Of a stretch of DNA of 64,000 nt, positions 8,774-17,543 are shown in pieces (position 1 is the stretch's first letter; each line of letters opens with the position of its first letter). Made by a program: the position numbers and the translations under genes. Under the pieces are notes generated by a model. That model saw only the letters and a program-made list of their open reading frames with translations, did not search any database and was not told where the DNA came from. Where the stretch lies: contig NZ_LRPC01000001.1 of NCBI RefSeq assembly GCF_001592965.1, positions 682,001-746,000 of the forward strand, written 5' to 3'. This DNA is from Roseivirga spongicola. GTDB taxonomy: Bacteria > Bacteroidota > Bacteroidia > Cytophagales > Cyclobacteriaceae.

Positions 8774-10009
8774 ATGAAGAAGCTAATAGTAATTTTACTG
8801 TTGGTTTGTGCTCAAGCACAGGCTCAGTATACCTTTAAAACAGTGGTAGACACCCCAAATCCTCCAAAAATCAACGTCTTAATAGGTGATCTGGGAATCA
8901 ATTCTAATATTAATCAGCTTGCAACTCTTTTGGCGTTTGACAAAAGTGAAAACAGTTTTGCCTTCTATGCCAATGGTAAAGAGTTATTTCAAAACCCTGA
9001 TATTTCTGTAAAGACGAGGTTTCAGAACCAGAATATTCAGGTGGAAATTAGTGGACTCTCTAAGTATGAACTAGTCCTTCTGCAGAACACAAAGTCTAAT
9101 GTTTATCTAAGTCCTAAAAGTGACATAATCCTTACATTAAATGGCGGAACAACAGCAACCATTGAAAAAGCGGATTTAGAAACGCAGTCTTTAGGAAAGA
9201 TTAGTATTGACAAAAGCATCATGGATATGTATTTCTCTGCCTTTGGAGGAGATTATGCCTATGCTAACAACTCCTTCAATTGGAGCTTTACTCCAAAAAG
9301 TGAAAGCGATATAGACAATATGGAGTTGAATGCCGACTTCAGCTTTCACCAGAGTTATTCATTAGGTAGTGGTAAGGCTAAAAAATCTGATGCAAAACCC
9401 ATTGTGTTTTACGCAAAGGGAAGAGTTAGCACAAATGCTAAAGATTCGCTCAACTACCTTTATGTGTACCCTGTCAACTTCAATATTTCTGGAGAAAGTG
9501 ACGCTCAAATAATGGCTAGGTTAGGGGTGGAAGGAAATCAAACATTCACCAGTGGCAGAGTTGCCTTCAATTTTTCTTATGAGAAGCTGATCAGCAACTT
9601 GGTAAACTTAACCTACGGAAGCAATAGATTGCGCTTAAAGCCAGTGCTTAATGTTGGAGGAAAGATTTATAATGAGTTCGAAAATATGCGGATGGGAGCT
9701 GAGTCTGAAAATGAGTTCTCTGGCCAAGTATATGCCAACTTGTACTACAACATTCCCGTGTTCGATAATTACTCTTTAATTCTAGAGTCAAATGCATATT
9801 ACGATTTCAGTGAATCGATAAACCCTGACCAGAAAATAAAGCTGAATTATAGCATTGCACTTGGAGTAGAGTTACCTAAAACTCCATTTAAAACGCTCTT
9901 CAAGTATAAGGATGGTCAAGTCGATGTTAATAACTTAGATGACAGTAATCTGACTATTGGTTTACTAACAGACTTTGAGTCATTAATTGGCGCAACAAAA
10001 AAGAAGTAG
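8774..10009 (+). CDS. Exported beta-rich protein, possibly outer-membrane barrel
   Basis: A 411-residue protein with a clear signal peptide (MKKLIVILLLVCAQAQAQ, cleavage after AQAQ about residue 18). The rest alternates polar and hydrophobic residues in long strands with many Asn, Ser, Tyr and Phe, as in outer-membrane or periplasmic beta proteins; the C-terminal half (about 250-400) looks most barrel-like. It does not end in a classic aromatic residue but in KKK after a final strand. The gene starts 3 bases after the small gene before it. No family is recognised. The genes at 7170, 8471 and 8774 form a same-strand cluster ending at a large inverted repeat. Confidence 0.6.
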   Translation: MKKLIVILLLVCAQAQAQYTFKTVVDTPNPPKINVLIGDLGINSNINQLATLLAFDKSENSFAFYANGKELFQNPDISVKTRFQNQNIQVEISGLSKYELVLLQNTKSNVYLSPKSDIILTLNGGTTATIEKADLETQSLGKISIDKSIMDMYFSAFGGDYAYANNSFNWSFTPKSESDIDNMELNADFSFHQSYSLGSGKAKKSDAKPIVFYAKGRVSTNAKDSLNYLYVYPVNFNISGESDAQIMARLGVEGNQTFTSGRVAFNFSYEKLISNLVNLTYGSNRLRLKPVLNVGGKIYNEFENMRMGAESENEFSGQVYANLYYNIPVFDNYSLILESNAYYDFSESINPDQKIKLNYSIALGVELPKTPFKTLFKYKDGQVDVNNLDDSNLTIGLLTDFESLIGATKKK

Positions 10010-10023
10010 CACCAAAAGAAAAG

Positions 10024-10162
10024 AGGTGTCTCAAAAGTTACGATTATCGTCATTCCCAGCTTGACTGAGAATCTCTATTGGCCTTTGGAGCCACTTTTGG
10101 GAGATTCCCTCCCGATATGTCGGTACGGGGTCGGGAATGAGAGTTAGCTTTTGAGACCGCCT
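10024..10162. repeat. 139-bp palindromic intergenic element
   Basis: The outer arms are AGGTGTCTCAAAAG (10024-10037) and CTTTTGAGACCGCCT (10148-10162), which pair over 14 positions with one bulge. Inside are a second inverted pair, GTCATTCCC and GGGAATGA, and a short CCGATATGTCGG-type hairpin. It lies between convergent genes and could act as a bidirectional terminator. The GTCATTCCC...GGGAATGA core resembles repeats scattered through many bacterial intergenic regions. Confidence 0.7.
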
Positions 10163-10175
10163 TTTACATTACCTC

Positions 10176-11492
10176 TTAATTCACCTTCTCAGCATAGTCT
10201 ACCACTAATCTGCTCATGAGTTTGATACCGTCTAGCATTCCGGCATCATCTACATAAAAGTCTGGCGTATGATGTGGAGCAGCTTTTGCAGGGTCTTGGC
10301 CTTTTGGCATTCCACCTAAAAAGAAGAACAGCCCCGGTATTTCTTGCTGAAAGAATGAGAAGTCTTCTGCCCCAGTAATGGCGTTCATATTTGAGTTGAC
10401 GTTTTCGGCACCAATAACTTCAACAAATGTACTGCCCATCATTGCCGTAAGCTGAGGGTCATTGTAAGTTACAGGATAACCCTGATCGATAGAAAGCGTA
10501 GCTTCCGCACCATTGCTTTCGGCTGTATTTTGCACTATGGTTCTGAATCGCTCGAAAAGTGTTTCCCTCATATCTGCATCTAAAGTTCTGATGGTGCCCA
10601 CCATATTTACCTCTTCAGGTATAATGTTACTTCTTACACCTCCTTCAATTTTACCGAAGGTGAGAACGGCAGCAGCGGTGGTGAGCGGTAAACTTCTACT
10701 AACAATAGTCTGAGCATTATTGATGATCTGTGCCGCGGTTACTACAGGGTCTATACCTGTCCAGGGCGTTGAACCATGCGTTTGTTTCCCTTTAATTTTG
10801 ATTTCGAAGCTATTAACGGCAGCCATAATGCCATTGGGTCTGTACATAACTTTACCAACTTCAGTTTGTGAGTTGATGTGCAGACCGAAAATCACATCCA
10901 TTCCTTTGGTTACTCCTTCCTTCACCATAAGTGCTGCCCCACCTTCTTCACCAGCAGGAGCACCTTCTTCCGCAGGTTGAAATACGAACTTTACAGTGCC
11001 TTGAATATCCTTTTTTACCCGACTTAACACTTCGGCAACACCCATTAGAATGGCCACATGCGTATCGTGACCACAAGCATGCATTACAGGAACGGGTTCG
11101 CCATTATATTCTCCCATTTGTTTAGAAGCCCATGGCAGATCTACCCTTTCCTTTACAGGAAGCCCATCCATATCGGCACGTAAGCCAATAGTAGGCCCTG
11201 GCTTCCCTCCTTTCAGAATTCCTACTACTCCTGTTTTGGCAACTCCTTCTTGAACCTCAATACCTAAGCTTTTAAGGTGTGCGGCTATATAAGCTGCGGT
11301 TTTGAATTCGCGATTAGAGAGTTCAGCGTTTTCGTGAATCCAATGTCTCCATTCGATTACTTTAGGCTCAACTTCTTTGGCAAGCTCTAGCACTTCGTCT
11401 GAAAGTTTGGGTTTAGAATCGTTGCTAGGCGAGATGGAGGTTAGTCCGAAAAAAAGGAAAGAAAGGCAAAACAGGGATAAGGTCTTCTTCAT
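10176..11492 (-). CDS. Exported M20-family amidohydrolase
   Basis: A 438-residue zinc amidohydrolase of the M20D/hippurate hydrolase group that cleaves N-acyl or aminoacyl amides. An N-terminal signal peptide (MKKTLSLFCLSFLFFGLTS) puts it in the periplasm or outside. Metal and catalytic motifs are RADMDGLPV, MHACGHDTHVAI, PAEEGAPAGEEGG, and the C-terminal ITGAEDFSFF with a late HHTPDF histidine. The start at 11492 (MKKTL) is preferred to the upstream in-frame ATG at 11540, which would add 16 residues before the signal peptide. It converges on the palindromic element after 10009. Confidence 0.9.
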   Translation of the reverse strand: MKKTLSLFCLSFLFFGLTSISPSNDSKPKLSDEVLELAKEVEPKVIEWRHWIHENAELSNREFKTAAYIAAHLKSLGIEVQEGVAKTGVVGILKGGKPGPTIGLRADMDGLPVKERVDLPWASKQMGEYNGEPVPVMHACGHDTHVAILMGVAEVLSRVKKDIQGTVKFVFQPAEEGAPAGEEGGAALMVKEGVTKGMDVIFGLHINSQTEVGKVMYRPNGIMAAVNSFEIKIKGKQTHGSTPWTGIDPVVTAAQIINNAQTIVSRSLPLTTAAAVLTFGKIEGGVRSNIIPEEVNMVGTIRTLDADMRETLFERFRTIVQNTAESNGAEATLSIDQGYPVTYNDPQLTAMMGSTFVEVIGAENVNSNMNAITGAEDFSFFQQEIPGLFFFLGGMPKGQDPAKAAPHHTPDFYVDDAGMLDGIKLMSRLVVDYAEKVN

Positions 11493-11791
11493 AATACTAA
11501 GGTTGAATATGGAATATACTTCAATCGAAGAGAAGAACAAAGAATATGCAGCGGGTTAAATAACCTGAAACGACAGCTTTTGAGGAGTCTTAATACACCT
11601 GCCATAAGCTGTGCCTCCATAGGGTCTCCAGAAATTAATTGTGAAGACACAATCAATGGCGGTTTTCCGTATCTAAAAGTTACATTTTCCCGTTCAGAGT
11701 CTATCGCTGAGCAGACTGGGTTAAGACCGATCATTAGGAGACTCTCATGGAGATAATGAGGAAGAGACTCCTTAAATCTCGTTGATGAAAA
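11493..11791. other. 299-bp gap without a convincing gene
   Basis: This stretch separates two minus-strand genes. A minus-strand frame of 81 codons (11734 to 11489) crosses it and runs into the M20 signal-peptide region, but it has an odd composition, no RBS, no promoter element and no family resemblance, so it is not called. No hairpin with a T-run or TAnnTTTG element was found in it. Confidence 0.4.
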
Positions 11792-12202
11792 CTATGGATT
11801 CAGGACTGAAACTTTGTTTAGTGTAACCTTATAGGTTTTTGACTTTCGATCATTAAAAACACCATACTTAACGTTTAAAGCCAAATACTTTTCGTTTGTT
11901 TCCACTGTATATTGAGGATTAATAAAACCACCTATAAGGAATAAACTCTGAGCTGGATATTCATCATATTCAGAAACAGCTAGGTAAAAGGAGTAACTTA
12001 TTTCGTGTCCTCCTGAAATACCAGCTGAACCCGGAGGATTCGATTTTTTAAATATGCTCAATGAGATATCTTCATTGGTATATCGGTTTTCCGTTTTCAG
12101 AGAGTTGAAAAGTGAAATCAGTTCAGAGTCTTCTATCTTCTCAACTGTAGGTTCAGAAGAGATTAGTTGAGTTGTAATTAAAAGAAGACTCAGGAAACTC
12201 AT
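11792..12202 (-). CDS. Small secreted hypothetical protein
   Basis: A 136-residue protein with a short hydrophobic N-terminus ([16 protein letters not shown]) that looks like a signal peptide, followed by a soluble, strand-rich domain. No family recognised. Its start overlaps the hemE stop as ATGA, so it is translated from the hemE transcript. There is no visible functional link to heme synthesis. Confidence 0.65.
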   Translation of the reverse strand: MSFLSLLLITTQLISSEPTVEKIEDSELISLFNSLKTENRYTNEDISLSIFKKSNPPGSAGISGGHEISYSFYLAVSEYDEYPAQSLFLIGGFINPQYTVETNEKYLALNVKYGVFNDRKSKTYKVTLNKVSVLNP

Positions 12203-13248
12203 ATTTCGGTAGACCTCAACTTAGCGCTATACTCCTTCACCGTATTAATAAAGACTTTAACCTTATTTGGGTCGATATCTGGGTAAACACCATGGCCAAG
12301 GTTGGCAATGTGTCTGCTGGTACCGAACTCATCGAGCATCTTCTTCGTGGCTTTTTCAATTTCCACATCTGGAGCATAAAGCGCACAAGGGTCTAAATTA
12401 CCTTGGAGGGTTTTGTTCTCACCAATCAGTCTGCGAGAGTTTTGAATGTCCATACTCCAGTCTAAACCGATGGTTTCACAATTCAAGTGTCTCATTTCGG
12501 AACGGGCAAAGAAAGCGCCTTTACTAAACACGGTTACAGGAACTTCGGTAATCGCATCACAGATTTCAGCAATGTACTTCATTGAGAATCTCTGGTATTG
12601 CTCTGGCCCAAGAATTCCGGCCCAAGAATCGAAAACCTGCACAATGTCTGCTCCGGCCTTTATCTGTGCTTTCAGATATTCGATGGTTGAATCTGTTATC
12701 AGCTTCAAAAGCTGATCGGCCATCATCGGGTCGTTGTACAACATTCTCCTGGCTTTGGAGAAAGTTTTACTGCCATGTCCTTCTACCATATAGCAGAAGA
12801 TAGTCCAAGGAGCACCAGCAAAACCAATTAAAGGCACTCTGCCATTAAGCTCTTTTTTGGTGATCTTGATAGCCTCAAGTACATAACCCAAGTCGCTTTT
12901 AGCATCAGCTTTTTTAAGTGCCTTTAAATCTTCATCGGTAGAAATGGTTTTAGGGAATCTTGGCCCTTTTTTCTCAACCATTTCATATGGAAGACCCATG
13001 GCTTCCGGAATTACAAGGATATCTGAGAAGATAATGGCTGCATCAACACCCAGAATGTCTACAGGCTGAATAGTAACTTCTGCCGCTAGTTCAGGCGTTT
13101 GAGCCAATTCAATAAAACCGCTAAGTCTATTTCTTACTGCTCTATATTCAGGAAGAATTCTACCGGCCTGGCGCATAAGCCAAACCGGGGTTCTTTCCAC
13201 TTTTTCACCCTTTGCCGCTCTGATCAGTAGATCGTTCTGTAATTCCAT
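12199..13248 (-). CDS. hemE: Uroporphyrinogen decarboxylase
   Basis: A 349-residue cytoplasmic enzyme of heme synthesis that converts uroporphyrinogen III to coproporphyrinogen III. Signature motifs are [17 protein letters not shown] near residues 21-37 and [17 protein letters not shown] near 140-156, with FDSWAG and the C-terminal [12 protein letters not shown]. The start [15 protein letters not shown] matches the family N-terminus. A -7 promoter element sits only 4 bases before the ATG, suggesting a leaderless or nearly leaderless message. The 3' end overlaps the small secreted gene. Confidence 0.97.
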   Translation of the reverse strand: MELQNDLLIRAAKGEKVERTPVWLMRQAGRILPEYRAVRNRLSGFIELAQTPELAAEVTIQPVDILGVDAAIIFSDILVIPEAMGLPYEMVEKKGPRFPKTISTDEDLKALKKADAKSDLGYVLEAIKITKKELNGRVPLIGFAGAPWTIFCYMVEGHGSKTFSKARRMLYNDPMMADQLLKLITDSTIEYLKAQIKAGADIVQVFDSWAGILGPEQYQRFSMKYIAEICDAITEVPVTVFSKGAFFARSEMRHLNCETIGLDWSMDIQNSRRLIGENKTLQGNLDPCALYAPDVEIEKATKKMLDEFGTSRHIANLGHGVYPDIDPNKVKVFINTVKEYSAKLRSTEI

Positions 13249-13252
13249 GCCG

Positions 13253-13260
13253 CAAAGATA
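13253..13260 (-). promoter_or_regulatory. -7 promoter element abutting hemE
   Basis: The minus strand reads TATCTTTG, a perfect TAnnTTTG, ending 4 bases before the hemE ATG. Transcription would begin at or next to the start codon. Confidence 0.55.
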
Positions 13261-13273
13261 AAAATTGTTTCCG

Positions 13274-14008
13274 CTAGTAAAGCCGCGTTTTGTAAATCTT
13301 GACCTGATTATACTGACCTTCCATTTTCACAAAGTTTTGACCCTTCTTTGTGTACCAGAATCGAGTAGGTTGGGTGCCACCATAATCTGTGAAAATCACC
13401 CAGCAATCGAGCGTTTCACCATTAGCGAGCGTGAGTTTGTCGCTACCTTCAACCTTTAGGTTGTAAAATGCAGGAGGTGTTGGGCTTCCAGGATGATAAA
13501 AATTCATCACAAAGGTTTTTCCTTCACTCATTGGGAGTAGCGAGTAGGTTTCCAAATCGACTTCCCAATTGTAAGTGGGTTCTGCCATTTCAAGTCGAAA
13601 GTCTTTCTGCTTGTTGTTTTGAGCACTGTCCAGACCTGAAATAGAATTGTTAGAGAAACTAAAAGCTTCCAGTCCCTGCATCTTCGTTTCACGAATATGC
13701 TGAACCGGCTTCATGGTGAATGGCTCGCAGAGGTATTCAAACTTACCAGACCATTGCTCATTGGGCGAATTCCATTCGTGAGTGATTTTCACAAACTCAC
13801 TACCATTGATCTTGACAATTTCCGTTGTTCGCTTTTTGATTGAAGCGTTGAGTTTTCCACCCATCTCGTTGTAAACGGCATCGGTTACGGTACCTAATTC
13901 TAAGTTCTTGAACTGTTTGAACCGATGCCCCATTCGTATGGTATCGACCTTTTGGGCTTGTGCTAGACTCGCTAGCATCATCATAATTAGTATTGCTAAC
14001 CTTTTCAT
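13274..14008 (-). CDS. Exported protein, DUF3108-like
   Basis: A 244-residue periplasmic or surface protein with a signal peptide ([19 protein letters not shown]). The body is beta-rich and ends in strands such as [10 protein letters not shown] and [17 protein letters not shown], with the style of the DUF3108 group (periplasmic beta-sandwich proteins of unknown role); the assignment is tentative. The start at 14008 (MKRLAIL) is chosen because the longer frame from 14077 puts 23 unrelated residues before the signal peptide. It lies upstream of hemE, which has its own promoter element between the two. Confidence 0.7.
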   Translation of the reverse strand: MKRLAILIMMMLASLAQAQKVDTIRMGHRFKQFKNLELGTVTDAVYNEMGGKLNASIKKRTTEIVKINGSEFVKITHEWNSPNEQWSGKFEYLCEPFTMKPVQHIRETKMQGLEAFSFSNNSISGLDSAQNNKQKDFRLEMAEPTYNWEVDLETYSLLPMSEGKTFVMNFYHPGSPTPPAFYNLKVEGSDKLTLANGETLDCWVIFTDYGGTQPTRFWYTKKGQNFVKMEGQYNQVKIYKTRLY

Positions 14009-14148
14009 GGCGCCAATTAGCACCCTCCAATTTTCCAATGTCCAGCTAATAGATGTTCTCCAAGTTAAAATCGGCAATCAGACTGGTTCAGTAGATTGAT
14101 GTCAGATGTCGATCAAATTGCAGGAAGTGTCGAGTAACGTGACTCATA

Positions 14149-15201
14149 ATGCTGAGAATGCGTTATTTGCAATTAATGAAATGGGTCGACAGGCGCAATA
14201 TTGTTCTTCTACATGTCTCCTTTTGGGTGGTTTTCGCCCTTTTCAAGGTATTCGATTATGCGAATGACATTCCAACCAATCTGGCAGTTAGGCTGGTAGT
14301 ATGTCAGAATATTTTTAGTCTTATTGGAGCTTATGCCCATTATTTCTTACTGCTACCATTACTTTTTCAGAAGAGGAAAGGGGTAATCTATGCTCTAGGT
14401 CTTATTCTTCTATTGGCACTTTGCATCATAGGCAGAGGCTGGTTGGAGAGTCAGCTAATTAGCGGAATCTTTCAAACAACATACTACGATGAGTGGACTT
14501 TGGCCAGGGTGCTCAGCATGCTTTGGACTTTGATTTCCTTCATTGTGTTTATCTCCCTGATCAAGTTTACCATAGATCGCTTTGTTCTGGAAAGTCAGAA
14601 GAAGGAATTGGAGAATGAAAAACTGAATGCAGAGCTCAATTACCTAAAGGCTCAGATTAACCCGCACTTTCTCTTCAATACACTGCACAACCTGAACTAT
14701 CTCAGTCAGATTAAGAGCGATCAGGCTACAGAAGTGATTATGAAGCTTTCCAATATTATGCGCTACATGATCTACGAGTCGAATAAGCCGAGCGTGACAC
14801 TGGCCAAGGAGGTTGACTATATTCAGGATTATTTAGACCTGGAAGCCATCAGACTGAATAAGGCTTTCGATTTGAAGTTCGATATTTCAACGATAGACAA
14901 GCAGATGGAAATAGCTCCACTCATCTTTATTCCCTTAGTAGAAAATGCCTTTAAGCATGGAATCAGTGATCAACAAGATGAAAACTGGATAAATATCTCG
15001 CTTCATTCTGAAAAAGGAAGATTGGAATTTAAGGTTGAAAATAGCTTGAAAGAAAAGTCAGCTGGAAATGATGAAGCTTCGGGTTTTGGGTTGAAGAATC
15101 TTAAAAAGAGGTTGGAGCTGAGCTACCCCAAAAGACATGAACTCAGTATTCAAGAAGCTTCTCATAAGTTTTCTGTTCAACTAACTTTGAAGGACTCATG
15201 A
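14149..15201 (+). CDS. LytS-type sensor histidine kinase
   Basis: A 350-residue integral-membrane kinase with four hydrophobic spans in residues 18-140, a short coiled coil (ESQKKELENEKLNAELNYL) and a His_kinase domain. The phospho-acceptor is H173 in INPHFLFNTLHNL; the N-box LVENAFKHG and the G-box GFGLKNLKKRL are intact, so it should be active. It has no extracytoplasmic sensor domain, so it probably senses through its membrane part. It overlaps the LytTR regulator gene as ATGA, forming a two-component pair. Several ATG codons lie in the first 11 residues, so the exact start is uncertain. Confidence 0.88.
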   Translation: MLRMRYLQLMKWVDRRNIVLLHVSFWVVFALFKVFDYANDIPTNLAVRLVVCQNIFSLIGAYAHYFLLLPLLFQKRKGVIYALGLILLLALCIIGRGWLESQLISGIFQTTYYDEWTLARVLSMLWTLISFIVFISLIKFTIDRFVLESQKKELENEKLNAELNYLKAQINPHFLFNTLHNLNYLSQIKSDQATEVIMKLSNIMRYMIYESNKPSVTLAKEVDYIQDYLDLEAIRLNKAFDLKFDISTIDKQMEIAPLIFIPLVENAFKHGISDQQDENWINISLHSEKGRLEFKVENSLKEKSAGNDEASGFGLKNLKKRLELSYPKRHELSIQEASHKFSVQLTLKDS

Positions 15202-15902
15202 GTTTGACTTGTCTGATTATTGATGACGAACCCTTCGCTAGAAAGCTCCTTTTAGACTTTTGCAGCCGAGTGCCGAACCTTGAGGTGAAGGGAGATTTTT
15301 CAAACGGTGTAGAGGCTCTCCAGTATCTAAATACTCAAGCTGTTGATTTCATTTTTCTAGATATTAAGATGCCGGGCATTACTGGCATTGAAATGCTAAA
15401 TAGTCTGAGAAATGCACCTAAGGTGGTTTTTACAACCGCTTTTTCTGAATATGCCATAGATGGATTCGAGCTAGACGCTGTGGATTATCTACTGAAGCCA
15501 TTCGACTTTCCTAGATTTCTTAAGTCGGTGAATAAAGTCCAGACTGCACTTCAGCCAAAGCCTATTGATTTACCTCAAGCAACTGAATCAGACTTTCTTT
15601 TTGTTAAGGATGGAAGAGAATTGGTTAAGCTCAAATTGAACCAGATTCTCTATGTAAAAGGGCAGAAGGATTATGTGATGTTCATGCTTAGCGATAAAAA
15701 GGTAATGAGCCTTATGAATATGAAGAATCTGGAGGAAGAATTAAAGGGAAAACAATTTGTAAGAATCCACCAATCTTTCATCATAAACGCTCAGCACATA
15801 GAGTCCATTTCCAACGATAGGGTAAAAATTGGAGAAGAGTTCCTACCCATTAGCCAGAGCTATAAACTTAGATTTCGAAGTTTTATTGAGCAGCTTCAAT
15901 AG
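15198..15902 (+). CDS. LytTR-family response regulator
   Basis: A 234-residue regulator: a receiver domain with acidic pocket DDE (9-11), phospho-acceptor D55 in FIFLDIKMPG, T/K signatures in VVFTTAFSEYA and DYLLKPF, then a LytTR DNA-binding domain (about 135-230) with FVRIHQSFIINAQHIESI. It is coupled to the upstream kinase by a 4-base overlap. Its targets are not visible; no direct-repeat site of LytTR type was found in the 140 bases upstream of the pair. Confidence 0.9.
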   Translation: MSLTCLIIDDEPFARKLLLDFCSRVPNLEVKGDFSNGVEALQYLNTQAVDFIFLDIKMPGITGIEMLNSLRNAPKVVFTTAFSEYAIDGFELDAVDYLLKPFDFPRFLKSVNKVQTALQPKPIDLPQATESDFLFVKDGRELVKLKLNQILYVKGQKDYVMFMLSDKKVMSLMNMKNLEEELKGKQFVRIHQSFIINAQHIESISNDRVKIGEEFLPISQSYKLRFRSFIEQLQ

Positions 15903-16067
15903 GTTGTCTGTGACTATTATCCTTTTCAATCCGAGACCGTAGCGGAGGGATCGGCCAAGTGGGTAGTTTTCTCCATAAATCTAGAATGAAAAAACGGCAG
16001 CGCTAGCTCAATCCCTATCTAAATCAGGACTCCTCCATCATTATTCAATCGTTTCCCATCTATTCAT

Positions 16068-16075
16068 TAGCTTTG
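16068..16075 (+). promoter_or_regulatory. -7 element of the serine dehydratase promoter
   Basis: TAGCTTTG matches TAnnTTTG. It covers the GTG at 16075 that opens the longer frame, which argues that translation begins downstream at 16093. Confidence 0.5.
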
Positions 16076-16079
16076 TGCC

Positions 16080-16087
16080 AAAGGAGG
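16080..16087 (+). promoter_or_regulatory. Strong Shine-Dalgarno site deciding the sdaAA start
   Basis: AAAGGAGG lies 5 bases before the ATG at 16093. Such a full anti-Shine-Dalgarno match is rare in this window, where most genes have none. Confidence 0.7.
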
Positions 16088-16092
16088 AAATT

Positions 16093-16998
16093 ATGTGTTT
16101 TTTGTTCGAAAACTTTCAAGGCTGGAAAGACTATTGTGCCAAGCATGAAATGGAGCTTTACGAAGCCGTAATTGAATATGAAGTTTCTGAAAAGGAGGCA
16201 TCTGAAGAGATGATTTGGGCAGGTTTAGACAATGCCTATAAGGTGATGAAAGATGCTGTTCAAACTGGCCTAAGTCAAGATATGACTTCACGCTCTGGAA
16301 TGATTAATAATGGAGCAAAAAAGGTTTTCAACTATCCGACACCGATTCTCTCCAAAGAATTTCAAGTGCTTATTTCTAGGGCACTCGCGGCCAAGGAAGT
16401 CAACTCCTGTATGGGAAGAGTGGTTGCAGCTCCAACAGCTGGCGCTTCAGGCATTATTCCTGGGGTAATGGTAACTTTCCAGGAGTTACACAAGGTAGAA
16501 GACCGTAAGATTCATGAAGGCCTTTTGGTGAGTGCAGGTATTGCCTTGATTATGGAAAAAAGAGCATCAATTGCAGGGGCTGTTGGTGGTTGCCAGGCAG
16601 AAACAGGAAGTGCTGCTGCTATGGCTTCTGGTGCCATGGTGTATTGCATGGGAGGCTCTGTCGATCAGGTTTTCAATGCGGTGGCAATCACCATTCAGTG
16701 CATGCTCGGGCTTATTTGCGACCCGGTGGCAGGTTTGGTAGAAGTACCATGCGTAGTGAGAAATGCTAGCGCAGCAGCTATTGCAAATAGTTCGGCACAA
16801 ATAGCTCTGGCCGATGTAAGCGGAGTTATTCCAGTAGATGAGTGTGTTGAAGCCATGGGCGAGGTAGGCCAAAGTATGGAAACGCGCTACAAAGAAACTG
16901 CCATGGGCGGACTTGCCGCAACAATGACAGGTCAGGCCATTTCCAAAAGGGTGCTAATTCAAGATATTGAGATGTTACCTGACGAAGATCAGGAGTAA
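16093..16998 (+). CDS. sdaAA: L-serine ammonia-lyase, iron-sulfur-dependent, alpha subunit
   Basis: A 301-residue protein corresponding to the catalytic alpha chain of the two-subunit [4Fe-4S] L-serine dehydratase, which turns serine into pyruvate and ammonia. It contains TSRSGMINNGAKK, VVAAPTAGASGIIPG, the Ala/Gly-rich GGCQAETGSAAAMASG and the cluster-binding cysteine region MLGLICDPVAGLVEVPCV. The start at 16093 is fixed by the adjacent AAAGGAGG. No beta-chain gene is next to it, although the enzyme normally needs one, so the partner must lie elsewhere or be dispensable. It is flanked by unrelated genes. Confidence 0.88.
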   Translation: MCFLFENFQGWKDYCAKHEMELYEAVIEYEVSEKEASEEMIWAGLDNAYKVMKDAVQTGLSQDMTSRSGMINNGAKKVFNYPTPILSKEFQVLISRALAAKEVNSCMGRVVAAPTAGASGIIPGVMVTFQELHKVEDRKIHEGLLVSAGIALIMEKRASIAGAVGGCQAETGSAAAMASGAMVYCMGGSVDQVFNAVAITIQCMLGLICDPVAGLVEVPCVVRNASAAAIANSSAQIALADVSGVIPVDECVEAMGEVGQSMETRYKETAMGGLAATMTGQAISKRVLIQDIEMLPDEDQE

Positions 16999-17095
16999 TG
17001 TTACGATGTTTGTATGTGTTGATGTTTTGATGTTAGAGAAGTCGACTTCAAAACTTCGTAACCTAGAAACTTCTAAACACAGTAACCTCCAAACT

Positions 17096-17542
17096 TTAAC
17101 CAACCAAGCCAATCTGGATCAGCCAATCAACGGAGAAAGTCCAGATTACGGACCAGAAGATGCCAAAAAGAAACATATAGAGGAATACTTGTTTGCGTGG
17201 TGCTCCAACTGAAGCCACAAGCAATGCTCCACCTGGAGGAGATAGAATAAGTGGTGTTAAAAAGCACACGCCAATCACACCGTATTTTTTCCAGATCCTC
17301 ACCATTCTTCGGCTTTTGGGTGAAAATTTCTTCGGGTTCTTCACGAAAATAGGAATGACTTGCTTCTTTATTCTTTCACCCAGAAAGTTAAAAACCAGAA
17401 CGCTTGTCATAAGCCCTGCCAGCGTTATCAGAATAATTTCTAGAGGACTTAAACCTGCCGCTGGCCCAAGCAGCGGTGGAAAAATCGACTTAAGGCAGGC
17501 CAGTAAGTATAAGCCAAGGTATTTTAATAATTCGGCAGCCAT
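17096..17542 (-). CDS. Small multi-span membrane protein (COG2426/small multidrug export-like)
   Basis: A 148-residue protein with about four hydrophobic segments (near 5-25, 33-55, 85-108 and 118-145) and a basic middle loop (KNPKKFSPKSRRMVRIWKKYG). The proline/glycine-rich TPLILSPPGGALL resembles proteins of the COG2426 small multidrug export family. Its start lies 1 base after the antiporter stop, so it is co-transcribed with upp and the antiporter. The export function is by name only. Confidence 0.6.
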   Translation of the reverse strand: MAAELLKYLGLYLLACLKSIFPPLLGPAAGLSPLEIILITLAGLMTSVLVFNFLGERIKKQVIPIFVKNPKKFSPKSRRMVRIWKKYGVIGVCFLTPLILSPPGGALLVASVGAPRKQVFLYMFLFGIFWSVIWTFSVDWLIQIGLVG

Positions 17543-17543
17543 T

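Noticed and set aside
10513-11125. Three plus-strand frames opposite the M20 gene
   Set aside because: They lie wholly within the convincing minus-strand amidohydrolase and look like its complement.
11489-11734. 81-codon minus-strand frame upstream of the M20 gene
   Set aside because: It overlaps the M20 start region, has no start signal and resembles no family.
15903-16067. Possible tRNA or RNA gene after the first LytTR regulator
   Set aside because: No cloverleaf or TTCRA loop could be formed; no structure beyond short hairpins was seen.
16075-16092. GTG start for the serine dehydratase gene
   Set aside because: The GTG overlaps the -7 promoter element and a perfect Shine-Dalgarno points to the ATG at 16093.
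16999-17095. Possible short gene after sdaAA
   Set aside because: The 97 bases are low-complexity A/T-rich sequence with several stops, no start signal and no hairpin with a T-run.
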